Notes: generated by a model not told the origin, from the letters alone. A stretch of DNA of 64,000 nt from Megalopta genalis (GCF_051020955.1 NW_027476671.1:1-64000), one strand, 5' to 3'; counted from the first letter of the stretch, positions 25,411 through 37,752 are shown. Translations and numbers: made by a program.

Positions 25411-27780
25411 AGATAAATCATGTATATAGCATGGATTTGAAGCTAAGCCTTCTACTTCGCATTCATTTGAAGCTAAATCATTTGTTTCGCATGGATTTGA
25501 ATCTAAGTCTTGTCCTTCGAATAGATTTGAAGCTAAATCATGTGTTTCGTATGGATTTGAAGCTGAACCTTCTACATCGCATTGATTTGAAGCTAAACCT
25601 TCTATATTCTATTGATTTGAAGCTGAATCTTCTACCTCTAATTGATTTGAAGCTAAACCTTCTACATCGCATTGATTTGAAGCTAAATCTTGTGTATCGC
25701 ATGGATTTGAAGCTAAACCTTCTACATCACATTGATTTGCAGTTGAATCATGTGTTACGCTTGGATTTGAAGATCACTCGTTTGTTTCGCCTGCATTTGA
25801 AGCTATATCACTTATATCGCAAGTATAAGAAGCTAAATAATTTGTGTTGCATGGATTTGAAGCTAAGCCTTCTACTTCGCATTGATTTGAAGTTAAATCA
25901 TGTGTTTCCCTTGGGTGTGAAGCTAAATCGTTTGTTTCGCATGCATCTGAAGCAAAATTATGTATATTACAAGTATTTGAAGCTAAACCATTTGTTTCGC
26001 ATGGATTTGAAGATAAACCTCACACTTCGCATTCATTTGAAGCTAACTCATTTGTTTCGCATGCAGTTGAACGTAAATCATGTATATCACAAGTATTTGA
26101 AGCTGAACCATTCGTTTTGCATGTATTTGAACCTAAATCTTCTACTTCGCATTGATTTGAATTTAAATCATGTGTTTCGCTTGGATTTGAAGCTAACTCG
26201 TTTGTTTCGCATGCAGTTGAAGCTAAATCAAGTATATCACAAGTATGTGAAGCTGAACCATTTGTATCGCATGGATTTGGAGGTACATCTTCTACTTACC
26301 ATTGATTTGAAGTTAAATCATGTCTTACGCTTGGATTTAAGGATCACTCGCTTGTTTAGCCTGCATTTGAAGCTAGATCACTTATATCGCAAGTATGAGC
26401 AGCTAATTAACTTGCGTTGCATGGATTTGATGCTAAGCCTTCTACTTCCCATTGATTTGAAGTTAAATCATGTGTTAGGGTTGGATTTGAAGATCACTCG
26501 TTTGTTTCGCCTGCATTTGAAGCTATATCACTTATATCGCAAGTATAAGAAGCTAAATGATTTGTGTTGCATGAATTTGATGCTAAGCCTTCTACTTCCC
26601 ATTGATTTGAAGTTAAATCATGTGTTACGCTTGGATTTAAAGCTCACTCGTGTGTTTCGCCTGCATTTGAAGCTATATCACTTGTATCACATGTATATGA
26701 AGCTAAATAATTTGTGTCGCATGGATTTGATGCTAAGGCTTCTATTTCGCATTGATTTGAAGCTAAATCATGTGTTTTGCTTGGATTTGAAGCTAACTCG
26801 TTTGTTTCGCATGCAGTTGAAGGTAAATCATGTATATCACAAGTATTTGAAGCTGAACCATTCGTTTCGCATGTATTTGAACCTAAATCTTCTACTTCGC
26901 ATTGATTTGAAGTTAAATCATGTGTTGCGCTTGGATTTGAAGATCACTCGTTTGTTTCGGCTGCATTTGAAGCTATATCACTTATATCGCAAGTATATGA
27001 AGCTAAATAATTTGTGTCGCATGGATTTGATGCTAAGCCTTCTATTTCGCATTGATTTGAAGCTAAATCATGTGTTTCGCTTGGATTTGAAGCTAACTCG
27101 TTTGTTTCGCATGCAGTTGAAGGTAAATCATGTATATCACAAGTATTTGAAGCTGAACCATTTGTTTCGCATGGATTTGGAGGTACATCTTCTACTTCCC
27201 ATTGATTTGAATTTAAATCATGTGTTACGCTTGGATTTGAGGATCACTCGTTTGTTTCGCCTGCATTTGAAGCTATATCACTTATATCGCAAGTATAAGA
27301 AGCTAAATAATTTGTGTTGCATGGATTTGATGCTAAGCCTTCTACTTCGCATTGATTTGAAGTTAAATCATGTGTTTCCCTTGGGTGTGAAGCTAAATCG
27401 TTTGTTTCGCATGCAGTTGAAGGTAAATCATGTATATCACAAGTATTTGTAGCTGAACCATTTGTTTCGCATGTATTTGAACCTAAATCTTCTACTTCGT
27501 ATTGATTTGAAGTTAAATCATGTGTTACGCTTGGATTTGAAGATCACTCGTTTGTTTCGCCTGCATTTGAAGCTATATCACTTTTATCCCAAGTATAAGA
27601 AGCTAAATAATTTGTGTTGCATGAATTTGATGCTAAGCCTTCTATTTCGCATTGATTTGAAGCTAAATCATGTTTTTCTCTTGGATTTGAAGCTAACTCG
27701 TTTGTTTCGCATCCGGTTGAAGCTAAATCATGTATATCACAAGTATATGGAGCTAAACCATTTGTTTCGCATGGATTTGA
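25411..27780. repeat. HOR copy 7 (2370 bp, 90-bp deletion)
   Basis: This copy carries the same 90-bp deletion near 25,440 and the same private substitutions as copy 5 (near 26,111 and 26,348). The unit from the end of copy 4 through copy 5 is thus repeated as the end of copy 6 through copy 7, at an offset of 3540 bp. Its own variants include ACGTAAATC near 26,070 and CAAGTATATC near 26,229. After 27,780 the sequence leaves the HOR with GATAATCCTTCTACTTGG. Confidence 0.9.
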
Positions 27781-28485
27781 AGATAATCCTTCTACTTGGC
27801 ATTGATTTGAAGCTAACTCGATTGTTTCGCCCGTATTTGAAGCTGTTTCATTTATACCACAAGCATTTTAAGCTAAATCATTCGTTTTGCATGGCTTTGA
27901 AGCTAACTCGTTTGTATCGGATGCAGTTGAATCTATATCATGTATATCACAAGTATTTGAAGCTAAACCATTTGATTCGCATGGATTTAAAGCTAAATCG
28001 TTTGTTTGGCATGCAGTTGTAGCTAAATCATGTATATCAGAAGTATTTGAAGCTAAACCATTTGATTCGCATGGATTTGAAGCTGACTCGCTTGTTTCGC
28101 ATCCAGTTGAAGCTAAATCATGTATATCACAAGTAGTTGAAGCTAAGACATTTGTTACGCCTGCATTTGAAGCTAAATCATGCGTTTTGCTTCGATGTGA
28201 AGCTAACTGGTTGGTTTCGTCTGCGTTTGAAGCTATATCACTTATATCGCAAGTATCTGAAGCTAAATTATATGTTTCAGATGGATTTGAAGCTAAACCG
28301 TCTACATTGCATTGATTAGCATCTAAACCATTTGTTTCGCATGGATTTGAAGCTAAGCCTTCTACTTCGCATTGATTTGAAGCTAAATCATGTGTGTCGC
28401 ATTGATTTGAAGCTAAATCATGTGTTTCGCGTGGACTTGAAGCTAACTGGTTGGTTTCGCATGCATTTGAAGCTGTATCCCTCAT
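27781..28485. repeat. Right boundary of block B, diverged monomers
   Basis: Monomers keep the 30-bp phase but carry many private substitutions, such as TACTTGGCATTG, CGCCCGTATTTG, ATACCACAAGC and TTGCTTCGATGTG. Part of this region (27,462-28,120, overlapping the last HOR monomers) is repeated at 50,523-51,181. Frame F2 (FEAKSFVSHG type) is open for 142 codons at 27,887-28,315, and the reverse frame for 205 codons. A one-base insertion near 28,485 (CATATTCGCAAG for TATATCGCAAG) ends the phase-locked stretch. Confidence 0.8.
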
Positions 28486-29255
28486 ATTCGCAAGTATTTG
28501 AACCTAAATCATTCGATTCGCATGGCGTTAAAGCTAAGCCTTCTATTTCGCATTGATTTGAAGCTAAATCGTTTGTTTCGCTTGCATTTGAAGCTCTTTC
28601 ATTTATACTACAAGTATTTAATGCTGAATCATTCGTTTCGCATGGATTTGAAGCTAAGCCTTCTAATACGCATTGTTTTGAATCTAAATCATGTGTTTCG
28701 CATGTATTTGAAGCTAACTCGTTTGTATCGAGTGCAGTTGAAGCTAAATCATGTATATCCCAAGTATTTGAAGCTAAACAAATTCTATCGCATGGATTTG
28801 AAGATAAGCCTTCTATTTCGCATTGATTTGAAGCTAAATCATGTGTTTCGCATGTATTTGAAGCTAACTCGTTTGTTTCGAGTGCAGTTGAAGCTAAATC
28901 ATGTATATCCCAAGTATTTGAAGCTAAACAATTTGTATCGCATGGATTTGCAGATAAGCCTTCTACTTCGCATTGATCTGAAGTTAAATCATGTGTTTCG
29001 CATGGATTTGAATCTAACTCGTTTGCTTCGCCTGCAGTTGAAGCTATATCATTTATATCGCAAGCTTTTGAAGGTAAATCATTTGTTTCGCATGGATATG
29101 AAGCTAACTTGTTTGTTTCGGATGCATTTGATGCTATATCACTTATATCGCAAGCATCTGAAGCTTAATCATTTGTTTCCCATGGATTTGAAGCTAACTC
29201 GTTCGTTGCGCATGCAGTTAAATCTAAATTACGTATATCACAAGTATTTGTAGCT
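28486..29255. repeat. Diverged array segment between B and C
   Basis: This is the least uniform part of the window. Unusual monomers include CTCTTTCATTTATACTAC, CTTCTAATACGC and AATTCTATCGC. The five-type order is still readable. Frame F1 is open across it (28,498-29,253, 251 codons), again with no non-repeat sequence. The part from about 28,960 to 29,360 recurs near 54,570-55,010 with offsets of 25,610 then 25,670 bp. Confidence 0.75.
28681..28980. repeat. Tandem pair of 150-bp units
   Basis: Positions 28,681-28,830 and 28,831-28,980 are near-identical five-monomer units. Both contain TCGAGTGCAGTTG, ATATCCCAAG and CATGTATTTG, which are rare elsewhere. They differ at only a few bases, such as GTATCGAG against GTTTCGAG. 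The pair shows that the 150-bp unit, not only the 30-bp monomer, is a unit of duplication. Confidence 0.85.
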
Positions 29256-31998
29256 AAACCATTTGTTTCGCATGGATTTGAATCTAAGCCTTGTACTCCG
29301 AGTTGATTTGAAGCTAAATCATGTGTTTCGCATGGATTTGAAGCTAACTCGTTCGTTTAACATGCAGTTAAATCTAAATAACGTATATCACAAGTATTTG
29401 TGGCTAAACCATTTGTTTCGCATGGATTTGAATCTAAGCCTTGTACTTCGAGTTGATATGAAGCTAAATCATGTGTTTCGCATTGATTTGAATCTAAACC
29501 TTCTACATCGCATTGATTTGCAACTAAATCATGTGTTTCGCATGGACTTGAAGCTAACTCATTGTTTCGCATGCAGATTAAACTATATCACCTATATCCG
29601 ATGTGTTTGAAGCTCAATCGTTTGTTTCGCATGGATTTGAAGCTAATCCTACTACATCGCATTGATTTTAAGCTACATCATTTGTATCGAATGGATTTTG
29701 AAGCTAACTCATTTCATTCGTCTGCATTTGAAGCTATATCAATTATATCCCAAGTGTTTGAAGCTAAATCAATTGTTTCGCGTTGATTTGAAGTTAAACC
29801 TTCTACATCGCATTGATCTGTAGCTAAACCATGTGTTTCGCTTGGATTTGAAGCTAAATCATGTGTTTCGCTTGGATTTGAAGCTAACTCGTTCGTTGCG
29901 CAAGCAGTTGAATCTAAATAACGTATATCACAAGTATGTGAAGCTAAACCATTTGATTCGCATGGATTTGAAGCTAAGCCTTCTACTTCGCATTAATTGG
30001 AAGATAAATCACGTGTTTTGCATGGATTTGAAGCAAAACATTCTACATCGCATTGATTTGAAGCTAAATCATGTGTTTCGCATGCAGTTGAAGCTAAATC
30101 ATGTCTTTCACAAGTATTTGAATATGAACCATTTGAATCGCATTGATTTGAACCCGAGCCTTCTACTTCGCACTGATTTGCAGCTAAATAATGTGTCTCG
30201 CATGGATTTGTAGCTAAACCTTCTACATCGCATTGATTTGCAGCTGAATCATGTGTTTCGCATGGATTTGAAGCTACCTCGTTTGTTCCTACAGCTTTTG
30301 AAGCTATATCACTTATATCGCAAGTATTTGAAGCTAAATCATTTGTGTCGCATGGATTTGAAGCTGAACCTACTACATCGCATTGATTTGTAGCTAAATC
30401 TTGTGTATCGCATGGATTTGAAGCTAAACCTTCCACATCACATTGATTTGAAGCTAAATCATGTGTATCGCATGGATTTGAAGCTAACTCGTTTGTTTCG
30501 CATGCAGTTGTAGCTAAATAATGTATATCACAAGTATTTGTAGCTAATCCATTTGTTTCGCATGGATTTGAAGCTACGCCTTCTACTTCGCATTGATTTG
30601 AAGCTAAAGCATTTGTTTCGCATGGATTTGAATCTAAGCATTGTACTTCGATTTGATTTGAAGCTAAATCATGTGTTTCGTATGGATTTGAAGCTGAACC
30701 TTCTACATCGCATTGATTTGAAGCTAAATCATGTGTCTCGCATGGAATTGAAGCTACCTCGTTTGTTCCTACAGCTTTTGAAGCTATATCACTTATATCG
30801 CAGGTATTTGAAGCTAAATCATATGTGTCGCATGGATTTGAAGCTGAACCTACTACATCGCATTGATTTGAAGCTAAATCTTGTGTATGGCATGGATTTG
30901 AAGCTAAACCTTCTACATCGCATTTATTTGAAGCTAAATCATGTGTATCGCATGGATTTGAAGTTAACTCGTTTGTTTCGCATGCAGTTGTAGCTAAATA
31001 ATGTATATCACAAGTATTTGTAGTTAAACCATTTGTTTTGCATGGATTTGAATCCAAGCCTTCTACTTCGCATTCATTTGAAGCTAAATCGTTTGTTTCG
31101 CATGGATTTGAATCTATGCCTTGTCCTTCGAATTGATTTGAATCTAAATCATGTGTGTCGTAAGGATTTGAAGCTAAACCTTCTACATCGCATTTATTTG
31201 AAGCTAAACCTTCTATATTCTATTGATTTGAAGCTAAACCTTCTATATTCTATTGATTTGAAGCTAAACCATCTACCTCTTATTGATTTGAAGCAAACCT
31301 TCTACATCGCATTGATTTGAAGATAAATCGCGTGTTTCGCATGGATTTGAAGCTAACTCGTTAGTTTCGCATGCAGTTGTAGCTAAATAATCTATATCAC
31401 AAGTATTTGTAGCTAAACCATTTGTTTCGTTTGGATTTGAAGCTACGTCTTCTACTTCGCATTGATTTGAAGCTAAATCATTTGTTTCGCATGGAATTGT
31501 AGCCACCTCGTTTGTTCCTCCAGCTTTTGGAGCTATATCACTTATATCGCAAGTATTTGAAGCTAAATCATATGTGTCGCATGGATTTGAAGCTGAACCT
31601 ACTACATCGCATTCATTTGAAGCTAAATCTTGTGTATCGCATGGATTTGAAGCTAAACCTTCTACATCGCTTTGATTTGAAGATAAATCATGTGTTTCGC
31701 ATGGATTTGAAGCTAACTCGTTCGTATCGCCTCCAGTTGAAACTATGTCACTTATATCGCAAGTATTTAAAGCTAAATCATATGTGCCGCATGGATTTGA
31801 AGCTGAGCCTTCTACTTCGCATTCATCTGAAGCTAAATCATTTGTTTCGCATGGATTTGAATCTAAGCCTTGCCCTTCGAATTGATTTGAAGCTAAATCA
31901 TGTGTTTCGTATGGATTTGAAGCTAAACCTTCTACATCGCATTTATTTGAAGCTAAACATTCTATATTCTATTGATTTGAAGCTAAACCTTCTACCTC

Positions 31999-33435
31999 TT
32001 ATTGATTTGAAGCTAAACCTTCTACATCGCATTGATTTGAAGATAAATCGTGTGTTTCGCATAGATTTGAAGCTAACTCGTTAGTTTCGCAAGCAGTTGT
32101 AGCTAAATAATGTATATCACAAGTATTTGTAGCTAAACCATTTGTTTCGCATGGATTTGAAGCTAAACCTTCTACATCGCATTGATTTGCAGCTGAATCA
32201 TGTGTTTCGCATGGATTTGAAGCTACCTCGTTTGTTCCTACAGCTTTTGAAGCTATATCACTTATATCGCAAGTATTTGAAGCTAAATCATATGTGTCGC
32301 ATGGATTTGATGCTGAACCTACTACATCGCATTGATTTGAAGCTAAATCTTGTGTATCGCATGGATTTGAAGCTAAACCTTCCACATCGCATTGATTTGA
32401 AGCTAAATCATGTGTATCGCATGGATTTGAAGCTAACTCGTTAGTTTCGCATGCAGTTGTAGCTAAATAATCTATATCACAAGTATTTGTAGCTAAACCA
32501 TTTGTTTCGCATGGATTTGAAGCTACGCCTTCTACTTCGCATTGATTTGAAGCTAAATCATTTGTTTCGCATGGAATTGAAGCCTCCTCGTTTGTTCCTC
32601 CAGCTTTTGAAGCTATATCACTTATATCGCAAGTATTTGAAGCTAAATCATATGTGTCGCATGGGTTTGAAGCTGAACCTTCTACATCGCATTGATTTGA
32701 AGCTAAATCTTGTGTATCGCATGGATTTGAAGCTAAACCTTCTACATCACATTGATTTACAGCTAAATCATGTGTTTCGCATGGATTTGAAGCTGACTCG
32801 TTCGTTTCGCCTCCATTTGAAACTATGTCACTTATATCGCAAGTATTTAAAGCTAAATCATATGTGCCGCATGGATTTGAAGCTGAGCCTCCTACTTCGC
32901 ATTCATCTGAAGCTAAATCATTTGTTTCGCATGGATTTGAATCTAAGCCTTGCCCTTCGAATTGATTTGAAGCTAAATCATGTGTTTCGTATGGATTTGA
33001 AGATAAACCTTCTACATCGCATTGATTTGCAGCTAAATCATGTGTTTCGCATGGATTTGAAGCTAAACCTTCTACATTGCATTGATTTGCAGCTGATTCA
33101 TGTGTTTCGCATGGATTTGAAGCGAACTCGTTCGTTTCGCCTGTATTCGAAGCTATATCACTTATATCGCAAATATTTGAAGCTAAATCATGTGTTACAC
33201 TTGGATATGAAGCTGAACCTTCTACATCGCATTGATTTGAAGCTAAATCATGTGTCTCGCATGGAATTGAAGCTACCTCGTTTGTTCCTACAGCTTTTGA
33301 AGCTATATCACTTTTATCGCAAGTATTTGAAGCTAAATCATATGTGTCGCATGGATTTGAAGCTGAACCTACTACATCGCATTGATTTGTAGCTAAATCT
33401 TGTGTCTCGCATGGATTTGAAGCTAAACCTTCCAC
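31999..33435 (-). other. Longest reverse open frame (478 codons), judged not a gene
   Basis: Reverse frame R1 would encode 10-residue units such as ASNPCETHDL, ASNQCDVEGL, ASNTCDISDI and STACETNEL. There is a Cys at position 5, an acidic residue at 6 and Leu or Ile at 10 of nearly every unit. The pattern is regular enough to suggest a solenoid if translated. However, the frame has no non-repeat start or end, is closed by one-base slips and TAA codons elsewhere in domains A and C, and is interrupted by TGA about seven times per full HOR in block B. A decayed coding origin cannot be excluded. Confidence 0.12.
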
Positions 33436-34840
33436 ATCGCATTGATTTGAAGCTAAATCATGTGTATCGCATGGATTTGAAGCTAACTCGTTAGTTTCGC
33501 ATGCAGTTGTAGCTAAATAATGTATATCACAAGTATTTGTAGCTAATCCATTTGTTTCGCATGGATTTGAAGCTACGCCTTCTACTTCGAATTGATTTGA
33601 AGCTAAAGCATTTGTTTCGCATGGATTTGAATCTAAGTATTGTACTTCGATTTGATTTGAAGCTAAATCATGTGTTTCGTATGGATTTGAAGCTGAACCT
33701 TCTACATCGCATTGATTTGAAGCTAAATCATGTGTCTCGCATGGAATTGAAGCTACCTCGTTTGTTCCTACAGCTTTTGAAGCTATATCACTTATATCGC
33801 AAGTATTTGAAGCTAAATCATATGTGTCGCATGGATTTGAAGCTGAACCTACTACATCGCATTGATTTGAAGCTAAATCTTGTGTATGGCATGGATTTGA
33901 AGCTAAACCTTCTACATTGAATTGATTTGCAGCTGAGTCATGTGTTTCGCATGGATTTGAAGCTAAATCATATGTGTCGCATGGGTTTGAAGCTGAACCT
34001 TCTACATCGCATTGATTTGAAGATAAATCGCGTGTTTCGCATGGATTTGAAGCTAACTCGTTCGTTTTGCCTGCAGTTGAATCTACATCACTTATATCGC
34101 AAGTGTTTGAAGATAAATCATGTGTATCGCGAGGATTTTTAAGCTAACTCGTTTGATTAGTCTGCATTTGAAGCTATATCACTTATACCCCAAGTGTTTG
34201 AAGCTAAATCATTTGTTTCGCGTGGATTTGAAGCAAAACCTTCTACATCGCATTGATTTGAAGCTAAATCATGTGTTTCGCATGCAGTTGAAGCTAAATC
34301 ATGTCTTTCACAAGTATTTGAATATGAACCATTTGAATCGAATTGATTTGAACCCGAGCCTTCTACTTCGCACTGATTTGCAGCTAAATCATGTGTTTCG
34401 CATGGATTTGAAGCTAAACCTTCTACATTGCATTGATTTGCAGCTGATTCATGTGTTTCGCATGGATTTGAAGCTAACTCGTTCGTTTCGCCTGTATTCG
34501 AAGCTATATCACTTATATCGCAAATATTTGAAGCTAAATCATGTGTTACACTTGGATATGAAGCTAAACCTTCTACATCGCATTGATTTGAAGCTAAATC
34601 ATGTGTCTCGCATGGAATTGAAGCTACCTCGTTTGTTCCTACAGCTTTTGAAGCTATATCACTTATATCGCAAGTATTTGAAGCTAAATCATATGTGTCG
34701 CATGGATTTGAAGCTGAACCTAATACATCGCATTGATTTGAAGCTAAATCTTGTGTATCGCATGGATTTGAAGCTAAACCTTCTACATCACATTGATTAG
34801 CAGCTATATCATGTGTTTCGCATGGATTTGAAGCTAACTC

Positions 34841-36026
34841 GTTCGTTTTGCCTGCAGTTGAATCTACATCACTTATATCGCAAGTGTTTGAAGATAAATC
34901 ATGTGTATCGCGAGGATTTTTAAGCTAACTCGTTTGATTAGTCTGCATTTGAAGCTATATCACTTATACCCCAAGTGTTTGAAGCTAAATCATTTGTTTC
35001 GCGTGGATTTGAAGCAAAACCTTCTACATCGCATTGATTTGAAGCTCAATCATGTGTTTCGCATGCAGTTGAAGCTAAATCATGTCTTTCACAAGTATTT
35101 GAATATGAACCATTTGAATCGAATTGATTTGAACCCGAGCCTTCTACTTCGCACTGATTTGCAGCTAAATAATGTGTCTCGCATGGATTTGTAGCTAAAC
35201 CTTCTACATCGCATTGATTTGCAGCTGAATCATGTGTTTCGCATGGATTTGAAGCTACCTCGTTTGTTCCTACAGCTTTTGAAGCTATATCACTTATATC
35301 GCAAGTATTTGAAGCTAAATCATATGTGTCGCATGGATTTGAAGCTGAACCTACTACATCGCATTCATTTGAAGCTAAATCTTGTGTATCGCATGGATTT
35401 GAATCTAAGCCTTGCCCTTCGAATTGATTTGAAGCTAAATCATGTGTTTCGTATGGATTTGAAGCTAAACCTTCTACATCGCATTGATTTGAAGCTAAAC
35501 CTTCTATATTCTATTGATTTGAAGCTAAACCTTCTACCTCTTATTGATTTGAAGCTAAACCTTCTACATCGCATTGATTTGAAGATAAATCGTGTGTTTC
35601 GCATAGATTTGAAGCTAACTCGTTAGTTTCGCAAGCAGTTGTAGCTCAATAATGTATATCACAAGTATTTGTAGCTAAACCATTTGTTTCGCATGGATTT
35701 GAAGCTACGCCTTCTACTTCGCATTGATTTGAAGCTAAAGCATTTGTTTCGCATGGATTTGAATCTAAGCCTTGTCCTTCGAATTGATTTGAAGCAAAAA
35801 CATGTGTTTCGTTTGTATTTGAAGCTAAACCTTCTACATCGCATTGATTTGAAGCTAAATCATGTGTCTCGCATGGAATTGAAGCTACCTCGTTTGTTCC
35901 TACAGCTTTTGAAGCTATATCACTTATATCGCAAGTATTTGAAGCTAAATCATATGTGTCGCATGGATTTGAAGCTGAACCTACTACATCGCATTCCTTT
36001 GAAGCTAAATCTTGTGTATCGCATGG
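34841..36026. repeat. About 1.2-kb block, copy 1 (pair with 37,753)
   Basis: This matches 37,753 onward at an offset of 2912 bp up to about 35,395, then at an offset of 3122 bp from 35,401 to about 36,026. The change of offset means this copy lacks 210 bp, exactly seven monomers, relative to the other. The block begins with CGTTTTGCCTGCAGTTG and includes the plus-one module near 34,918. Confidence 0.85.
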
Positions 36027-37752
36027 ATTTGAAGCTAAACCTTCCACATCGCATTGATTTGAAGCTAAATCATGTGTATCGCATGGATTTGATGCTAACT
36101 CGTTAGTTTCGCATGCAGTTGTAGCTAAATAATCTATATCACAAGTATTTGTAGCTAAACCATTTGTTTCGCATGGATTTGAAGCTACGCCTTCTACTTC
36201 GCATTGATTTGAAGCTAAATCATTTGTTTCGCATGGAATTGAAGGCTCCTCGTTTGTTCCTCCAGCTTTTGAAGCTATATCACTTATATCGCAAGTATTT
36301 GAAGCTAAATCATATGTGTCGCATGGGTTTGAAGCTGAACCTTCTACATCGCATTGATTTGAAGCTAAACCTTCTACATCACATTGATTTGCAGCTAAAT
36401 CATGTGTTTCGCATGGATTTGAAGCTAACTCGTTCGTTTCGCCTCCATTTGAAACTATGTCACATATATCGCAAGTATTTAAAGCTAAATCATATGTGCC
36501 GCATGGATTTGAAGCTGAGCCTTCTACTTCGCATTCATCTGAAGCTAAATCATTTGTTTCGCATGGATTTGAATCTAAGCCTTGCCCTTCGAATTGATTT
36601 GAAGCTAAATCATGTGTTTCGTATGGATTTGAAGCTAAACCTTCTACATCGCATTGATTTGCAGCTAAATCATGTGTTTCGCATGGATTTGAAGCTAAAC
36701 CTTCTACATTGTATTGATTTGCAGCTGATTCATGTGTTTCGCATGGATTTGAAGCTAACTCGTTCGTTTCGCCTGTATTCGAAGCTATATCACTTATATC
36801 GCAAATATTTGAAGCTAAATCATGTGTTACACTTGGATATGAAGCTAAACCTTCTACATCGCATTGATTTGAAGCTAAATCATGTGTCTCGCATGGAATT
36901 GAAGCTACCTCGTTTGTTCCTACAGCTTTTGAAGCTATATCACTTATATCGCAAGTATTTGAAGCTAAATCATATGTGTCGCATGGATTTGAAGCTGAAC
37001 CTAATACATCGCATTGATTTGAAGCTAAATCTTGTGTATCGCATGGATTTGAAGCTAAACCTTCTACATCACATTGATTAGCAGCTATATCATGTGTTTC
37101 GCATGGATTTGAAGCTAACTCGTTCGTTTTGCCTGCAGTTGAATCTACATCACTTATATCGCAAGTGTTTGAAGATAAATCATGTGTATCGCGAGGATTT
37201 TTAAGCTAACTCGTTTGATTAGTCTGCATTTGAAGCTATATCACTTATACCCCAAGTGTTTGAAGCTAAATCATTTGTTTCGCGTGGATTTGAAGCAAAA
37301 CCTTCTACATCGCATTGATTTGAAGCTAAATCATGTGTTTCGCATGCAGTTGAAGCTAAATCATGTCTTTCACAAGTATTTGAATATGAACAATTTGAAT
37401 CGAATTGATTTGAACCCGAGCCTTCTACTTCGCACTGATTTGCAGCTAAATAATGTGTCTCGCATGGATTTGTAGCTAAACCTTCTACATCGCATTGATT
37501 TGCAGCTGAATCATGTGTTTCGCATGGATTTGAAGCTACCTCGTTTGTTCCTACAGCTTTTGAAGCTATATCACTTATATCGCAAGTATTTGAAGCTAAA
37601 TCATATGTGTCGCATGGATTTGAAGCTGAACCTAATACATCGCATTGATTTGAAGCTAAATCTTGTGTATCGCATGGATTTGAAGCTAAACCTTCTACAT
37701 CACATTGATTAGCAGCTATATCATGTGTTTCGCATGGATTTGAAGCTAACTC

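Larger units (their letters stand above)
12781..27780. repeat. Central block B: seven HOR copies, exactly 500 monomers
   Basis: Defining each HOR start as the monomer AAATCATGTATATAGC (or its deletion-junction equivalent) gives starts at 12,781, 15,241, 16,951, 19,411, 21,871, 24,241 and 25,411, with the end at 27,780. Lengths are 2460, 1710, 2460, 2460, 2370, 1170 and 2370 bp, summing to 15,000 bp. The 30-bp phase is unbroken from about 12,396 to about 28,485. Block-specific variants include GATCACTCG in T1, AAGTATAAGAAGC in T2 and GGTACATCTTC in T4. HOR copies differ by only a few substitutions each, implying recent amplification or homogenisation. Confidence 0.93.

Noticed and set aside
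12781..27780. Transposable element tandem array
   Set aside because: The HOR has no terminal repeats, no transposase or reverse transcriptase, and its junctions are homologous monomer exchanges.
12882..28022. Series of large forward genes (up to 816 codons)
   Set aside because: They are pieces of frame F1 between TAG codons at fixed HOR positions, start at TTG, contain only the repeat, and show no synonymous bias between copies. They are kept only as one low-confidence note.
12781..28022. Ciliate-type genetic code (TAG and TAA as Gln)
   Set aside because: TAG replaces AAG where CAG (Gln) also occurs in other monomers, and CAA replaces TAA near 7350 in the reverse frame. This fits Gln reassignment, but consensus codons can reach only TAG by one change in F1, and frameshifts remain under any code. 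Not supported enough to claim.
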